This document shows, piece after piece, positions 60,677-64,000 of a stretch of DNA of 64,000 nt (position 1 is the first letter of the stretch; every line of letters begins with the position of its first letter). The DNA is from Brevibacillus brevis. GTDB taxonomy: Bacteria > Bacillota > Bacilli > Brevibacillales > Brevibacillaceae. The notes under the pieces are model-generated. The model was not told the origin of the DNA and did no database searches. It worked only from the letters and a program-made list of their open reading frames with translations. The stretch spans positions 516,501-580,500 of the forward strand of contig NZ_CP134050.1 in NCBI RefSeq assembly GCF_031583145.1. The letters are read 5' to 3'. Both the position numbers and the translations under genes were made by a program.

Positions 60677-61036
60677 ATGAGTAGCATTGGAATTCCTGGA
60701 CTGATTTTGATTTTGATTTTGGCACTGGTATTATTCGGACCGAAAAAACTTCCGGAGCTGGGACGCGCGGTAGGGCACACCTTGCGAGAATTCAAAAACG
60801 CGACCCGCAGCCTGACCAGCGACGACGACGATGACGAGGAAGCGAAGCGCAAGGAACAAGCCAAGGATGCGGCTCCGGCTAAAGCAGCGGTCATTACGGA
60901 GAAGGATGCGTTTGACCGGGAGAAGATCGAGCGTGAAATCCGCGAGCGCCTGGAGCGCGAGCGAATCGAGAAAGAGATTCGCGAAAAGATGGAGCTGGAG
61001 CGTTCTCAAAAAGAACGGGAACAGCAACAAGCCTAG
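60677..61036 (+). CDS. tatA: Twin-arginine translocase subunit TatA with long charged tail
   Basis: TatA forms the pore of the twin-arginine exporter for folded proteins. The 119-residue protein has the transmembrane helix [20 protein letters not shown], the amphipathic helix [17 protein letters not shown], an acidic DDDDDEE stretch and then about 55 residues of Glu/Arg/Lys-rich helix ([16 protein letters not shown]). Typical Firmicute TatA proteins are 57 to 90 residues, so this tail is unusually long. AAAGGAG precedes ATG 60677. tatC follows after 18 bases. Confidence 0.93.
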   Translation: MSSIGIPGLILILILALVLFGPKKLPELGRAVGHTLREFKNATRSLTSDDDDDEEAKRKEQAKDAAPAKAAVITEKDAFDREKIEREIRERLERERIEKEIREKMELERSQKEREQQQA

Positions 61037-61054
61037 TTGGGCAAGGTGGTTGCC

Positions 61055-61828
61055 ATGAAGGATCAGGAAATGACAGTGGTGGAGCACCTCACAGAGCTGC
61101 GTACGCGGATTTTGTGGGTGCTGGCCGTTTTCATTGTCGCTTTGATTGCCGGCTTCTTTTTGGCTGGCCCCCTCATTGAATATTTGAAGCAAGAGCCGAT
61201 CGCGGACGGCGTGCCGATCATTTCCCTGCACCCGTCCGATGCGCTCCGCGTGTACATGCAGTTTGCGTTTCTGATCGGCGCCGTGGTCACCCTGCCGGTG
61301 GCGCTGTACCATTTGTGGCGTTTCGTCTCGCCTGGCCTCAACATCAACGAGCGGCGCGGCTCGCTTTACTTCATCCCGGCGGCGTGCTTTCTGTTCATCG
61401 TAGGGATCTTGTTCGGGTACTACGTGGTCTTTCCGATGATCATGCAGTTCATGACCAATATGACGGCGACCATCGGGGCCGATCCGAATTACGGGATTGC
61501 GGAGTACTTCGGGTTTTTGTTCAACATGGTGATCCCGTTCGGAGTGCTGTTTCAGCTCCCGATCATCGTGATGTTTCTGACCCGGATCCGCATTCTCAAT
61601 CCGATGAGGCTGGCGAAAGTCCGCCGCTTCGCTTACTTCGGTCTGGCAGTCGTGGGGATTACTTTGACGCCCCCGGAAATTGTCAGCGACATCTTGGTCA
61701 CCATTCCGCTTTTGCTCCTCTACGAGCTGAGCATCTGGCTGTCGCGGATCGTTTACCGCAAGCAGCTTCGGGAAGAAGCGGAGTGGGAAAAAGAATACGC
61801 CTACGAAACGGACGAGGCCGTGCGTTAG
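61055..61828 (+). CDS. tatC: Twin-arginine translocase subunit TatC
   Basis: TatC recognises twin-arginine signals. The 257-residue membrane protein has six helices and the conserved VVEHLTELRTRIL near the start, SPGLNINERR in the first loop, and FGVLFQLPIIV with TPPEIVSDILVTIPL later. ATG 61055 follows AAGGTGG. With tatA it forms a TatA-TatC system of the B. subtilis TatAy-Cy layout. The molybdenum cofactor genes upstream suit a Tat link, since molybdoenzymes are common Tat cargo. Confidence 0.95.
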   Translation: MKDQEMTVVEHLTELRTRILWVLAVFIVALIAGFFLAGPLIEYLKQEPIADGVPIISLHPSDALRVYMQFAFLIGAVVTLPVALYHLWRFVSPGLNINERRGSLYFIPAACFLFIVGILFGYYVVFPMIMQFMTNMTATIGADPNYGIAEYFGFLFNMVIPFGVLFQLPIIVMFLTRIRILNPMRLAKVRRFAYFGLAVVGITLTPPEIVSDILVTIPLLLLYELSIWLSRIVYRKQLREEAEWEKEYAYETDEAVR

Positions 61829-61840
61829 GGTGGACAAACG

Positions 61841-61876
61841 AAAGTCTCCTGTCATTTCGACAGGGGACTTTTTTGC
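61841..61876 (+). terminator. Terminator of the moaB-tatC operon
   Basis: AAGTCTCCTGTC (61842-61853) pairs with GACAGGGGACTT (61859-61870) with one G-U pair, followed by TTTT. Confidence 0.9.
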
Positions 61877-61971
61877 TTTCCGCTTTGGCAAACCGCTCGC
61901 AGCGAATGATGTTTCTTATTTCGGAAGGAAGTGGGCAATACTAGTACGGTTAAAAATGGAGGTGGTCATCT

Positions 61972-62385
61972 GTGTGGATGATTCTGAGCCTGGCGTTGTT
62001 CTTTTCCGGCGGAGGCGCGGCAGTGGCGGCGGAGCAGGTGGAGCTGTTTGATTCGGACGCGCAAAAGGTGGTGGCGACGTTTCAAAATACGGAAGAGCTG
62101 CAAGCGGAAGCGCAGCGCCTGCTGAGCAGCGTGAGCGGGCGTGTCCTGGAGCTCAATCCCTCGCTCGACCACGTGATGATCGTGAAAATTCCGTTGGCTC
62201 CCCCAAAGCGTTTGGCGTTGCGCTCGGCCGGCATCGAAACGGACATCGCGGAAATGTTTGTGGTCATGCCCAAGAAAGGCAAACGGCCGCCGTGGATGAT
62301 TTTGCACACGAAAGAGTACGAGACGGTGGTCGTCGAGTTTTCAGGGGGCGTCGAAAAGCTGCGGGCGCAGGTCCAGCTTCCGTGA
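61972..62385 (+). CDS. Hypothetical secreted protein
   Basis: I do not recognise this 137-residue protein. It begins with a likely signal peptide (MILSLALFFSGGGAAVAA) and then a mixed alpha/beta domain with no cysteine and no known motif (VELFDSDAQKVVATFQNT, ending EKLRAQVQLP). The start is GTG 61972 after GGAGGTGG; an ATG two codons later is possible. It stands alone between the tat operon and the converging CAP-domain gene. Confidence 0.65.
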   Translation: MWMILSLALFFSGGGAAVAAEQVELFDSDAQKVVATFQNTEELQAEAQRLLSSVSGRVLELNPSLDHVMIVKIPLAPPKRLALRSAGIETDIAEMFVVMPKKGKRPPWMILHTKEYETVVVEFSGGVEKLRAQVQLP

Positions 62386-62460
62386 GTCATGAGCTTGTCC
62401 AGACAGATCGGACGGATCCATCTCGAAGGGCGTCTTCAGCCGGCTGCGCCCGCTGTGCAT

Positions 62461-63795
62461 CTATTGTGCGGGAGTGAGAAAGGTCTGTGTATAGTAATCG
62501 GTGACGACCCCCGCTCCTAGCTGCGTGAAGCCTTTCTCCAGCACGTTTTTCCGGTGGCCGGGGCTGTTCATCCAGCTTTCGTGCGCTTCGATGGCGTCCG
62601 GGTAGCCGGCCGCAATGTTCTCCCCCGCCATGCGATACGAGATGCCTGCCTCCTTCAAACGGTCGAACGGATCGAAGCCCGTCGTGGCGGAGACGTGGTC
62701 AAAAAAGTCGTTGCTTTCCATGTCGAGGCTGTGCTTGCGGGCTACCTGGGCAGCCATCTCGTTCCATTGCAGCGGGAGTAGGTGGTTGCGGTAGCGCGTG
62801 ACGTTCACCAGGTCGAGGATTTGGCGTTCATAGGCGGCGTTGACCAGTTCCCGATCCTTCACGCTGAGGGCGGGCGGGTCGAAGTCGGGAGCTTGTCCCT
62901 GGTACGTCCACTTCGTCTCGTAGAAGCTGCCGCGCAACAGCATCTGGGTGTCGATCAGCCGCAGCGCCGTCACCTTGTCGTTGCTTTGCTTGTCCAAATA
63001 GTAGATGGCGGCGATTCCGTTTTCCATGACCAGGGGGCGCTGCTGCTTTTGGTTGGTGATCTGTACGTTTGCGCCCATGTACGAGAACGAGACGACGTTT
63101 TGCAGCGGATGCTGGCGCTCCAGAGCCTGAAGGGAGGTGCCGACGCCGATGCTGCCCAGCTTCGCTTCCGGAGCGAGCGAGTAAATATCCACGACTTTTC
63201 CGTCGGCGATGCCTATCTGTACGTAACGGGCGGGATCGCTGTTGTAGACCCACCATTGGTAGCCGAGGGCGCTAGGCTCTTTGCGAGCGGGCGAGCCCAG
63301 TCGTTTGGTCACCTCCGAGGTGTTCATGCCGAGGGCGATGCCGAAAAGCGCGTTCGGCTGCTCCTCTGCCTTGGCAGCGGATCCGGTCAGTCCAGCAGGT
63401 GAAGCCGCGGAAGAGCCTGTGTTCGTTGACGGAGCAGAGCCGGGAGCAGTGGCGGTCGCTCCCCCCTTTGGCGTCTGTTTCGTCAGAGCGGCAGGGGGCT
63501 GCCCCACCCAGGCGGAATGAGTGGCGCCATCCCATCCTGTCGGTTTGTTCAATTGCTGCCCGATCATGGACAGCGGTACATAGAGCGTTCCTTTGTATTC
63601 GAGAGCGGCGGGCAAATCCGGAGAGTCGCTTTGGGTGGCAAGCGGCTTTTTGCTGGAGACGACTTCCCGGCCGTCCCAGAAGATGGTGGCAGGGTAAAGA
63701 TTCGCCCGAATAAAGGATGCGTGATCGGCTGTGAAGAAACGGATGATGCCTGCGATCGCGAGGACGGACAAAGTGATGGGCAGCCATTTTCGCAT
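62461..63795 (-). CDS. CAP/SCP domain secreted protein (YlbC-like)
   Basis: A 444-residue protein with an N-terminal signal or anchor helix, a copper-amine-oxidase-like module (about 35-95; LYVPLSMIGQQL), a Ser/Thr/Ala/Pro linker, a CAP-associated domain (about 145-290; FGIALGMNTSEVTKRLGSP) and a C-terminal CAP domain (about 315-444). The CAP domain shows HSLDMESNDFFDH, AGENIAAG, HESWMNSPGHRKN and LGAGVV, the usual His and Glu pattern. B. subtilis YlbC has the same two CAP-type parts. Exact function is unknown. GGAGGG precedes the start. Confidence 0.9.
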   Translation of the reverse strand: MRKWLPITLSVLAIAGIIRFFTADHASFIRANLYPATIFWDGREVVSSKKPLATQSDSPDLPAALEYKGTLYVPLSMIGQQLNKPTGWDGATHSAWVGQPPAALTKQTPKGGATATAPGSAPSTNTGSSAASPAGLTGSAAKAEEQPNALFGIALGMNTSEVTKRLGSPARKEPSALGYQWWVYNSDPARYVQIGIADGKVVDIYSLAPEAKLGSIGVGTSLQALERQHPLQNVVSFSYMGANVQITNQKQQRPLVMENGIAAIYYLDKQSNDKVTALRLIDTQMLLRGSFYETKWTYQGQAPDFDPPALSVKDRELVNAAYERQILDLVNVTRYRNHLLPLQWNEMAAQVARKHSLDMESNDFFDHVSATTGFDPFDRLKEAGISYRMAGENIAAGYPDAIEAHESWMNSPGHRKNVLEKGFTQLGAGVVTDYYTQTFLTPAQ

Positions 63796-63951
63796 GTGCA
63801 GTTCCCTCCTTGAGACAGCTTGTCTGATACTCTATCTGATTTATATGAGGGACGATCTCTGATAGAACACCTTTTGCTAGACGATAGAAGAAAGGAACGG
63901 GATGAGCGGGCGGCACAGGGGTGGACTTGATATGGAAAAAAGTGAGGGAAA

Positions 63952-63984
63952 CTACTTGCAAAGTAGATAGTGATTCATTATTAT
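63952..63984 (+). promoter_or_regulatory. Promoter with operator palindrome, for a gene beyond the window
   Basis: TTGCAA (63956-63961) and TATTAT (63979-63984) are 17 bases apart. The -35 lies inside the inverted repeat CTACTT-GCA-AAGTAG (63952-63966). This looks like a repressor site, of the kind used by HxlR/PadR-type regulators, but the gene itself is outside. Confidence 0.45.
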
Positions 63985-64000
63985 AGGAATTGGGTGTTAG

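Overview
The window looks like a chromosomal segment of a spore-forming, moderately GC-rich Firmicute of the Brevibacillus/Paenibacillaceae type. The evidence is a SAM (S-box) riboswitch, strong GGAGG-type ribosome sites with many GTG/TTG starts, a gamma-type spore protein, GerM and CmpA homologues, a SigB operon, and the gene order acpS-ydcC-alr-ndoAI-ndoA-rsb-sigB-tex-cmpA-sprT-thiL-tsaE-tsaB-rimI-tsaD-ABC-F-tat, which is close to the Bacillus subtilis ydc/ydi region. The genus is inferred. I see no rRNA, tRNA, prophage, transposase or CRISPR array.

Layout. 1-3.6 kb: the end of an LCP wall-polymer ligase gene, then an S-box controlled metNIQ methionine importer. 3.7-12.2 kb: four separately terminated oligopeptide-binding protein genes of one family, with an AraC-type regulator between the first and second and no permease or ATPase genes. 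12.3-17.4 kb: two small genes, a secreted M28 aminopeptidase, a cell-wall amidase with a GerM-like lipoprotein, and a DUF378 membrane protein. 17.5-21.3 kb: pstSCAB phosphate importer behind a Pho-box promoter. 21.6-31.2 kb: an orphan response regulator, an MHYT-PAS-GGDEF-EAL protein, a chemoreceptor, a second pstB with its own Pho box, an ArsB-type transporter and a YCF48-type lipoprotein. 31.3-34.8 kb: a three-gene GMC oxidoreductase cluster, an ArsR-type regulator and a glutaredoxin-like protein. 35.0-46.5 kb: spore protein, acpS, ydcC, a secreted four-repeat protein, adenine deaminase, a small membrane protein, alanine racemase, the EndoAI/EndoA toxin pair and rsbTUVW-sigB. 46.6-53.8 kb: tex, cmpA, sprT, thiL and the t6A genes tsaE-tsaB-rimI-tsaD. 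53.9-64 kb: a DnaA-box cluster, a large membrane protein, an ABC-F ATPase, a folate salvage enzyme, two molybdopterin-type genes, tatAC and a CAP-domain protein.

How the genes work together. Nutrient capture dominates the left half: methionine, peptides and phosphate, each with its own control. The right half is housekeeping and stress control in conserved synteny. The most unusual signals are non-coding. A dispersed structured repeat, built on GATAGGAAT/ATTCCTATC hairpins, has three clear copies plus a divergent fourth that sits exactly in the leader of one peptide-binding protein gene. A cluster of DnaA boxes lies just downstream of tsaD. Two Pho promoters share identical geometry, which ties a stray second pstB to the phosphate regulon.
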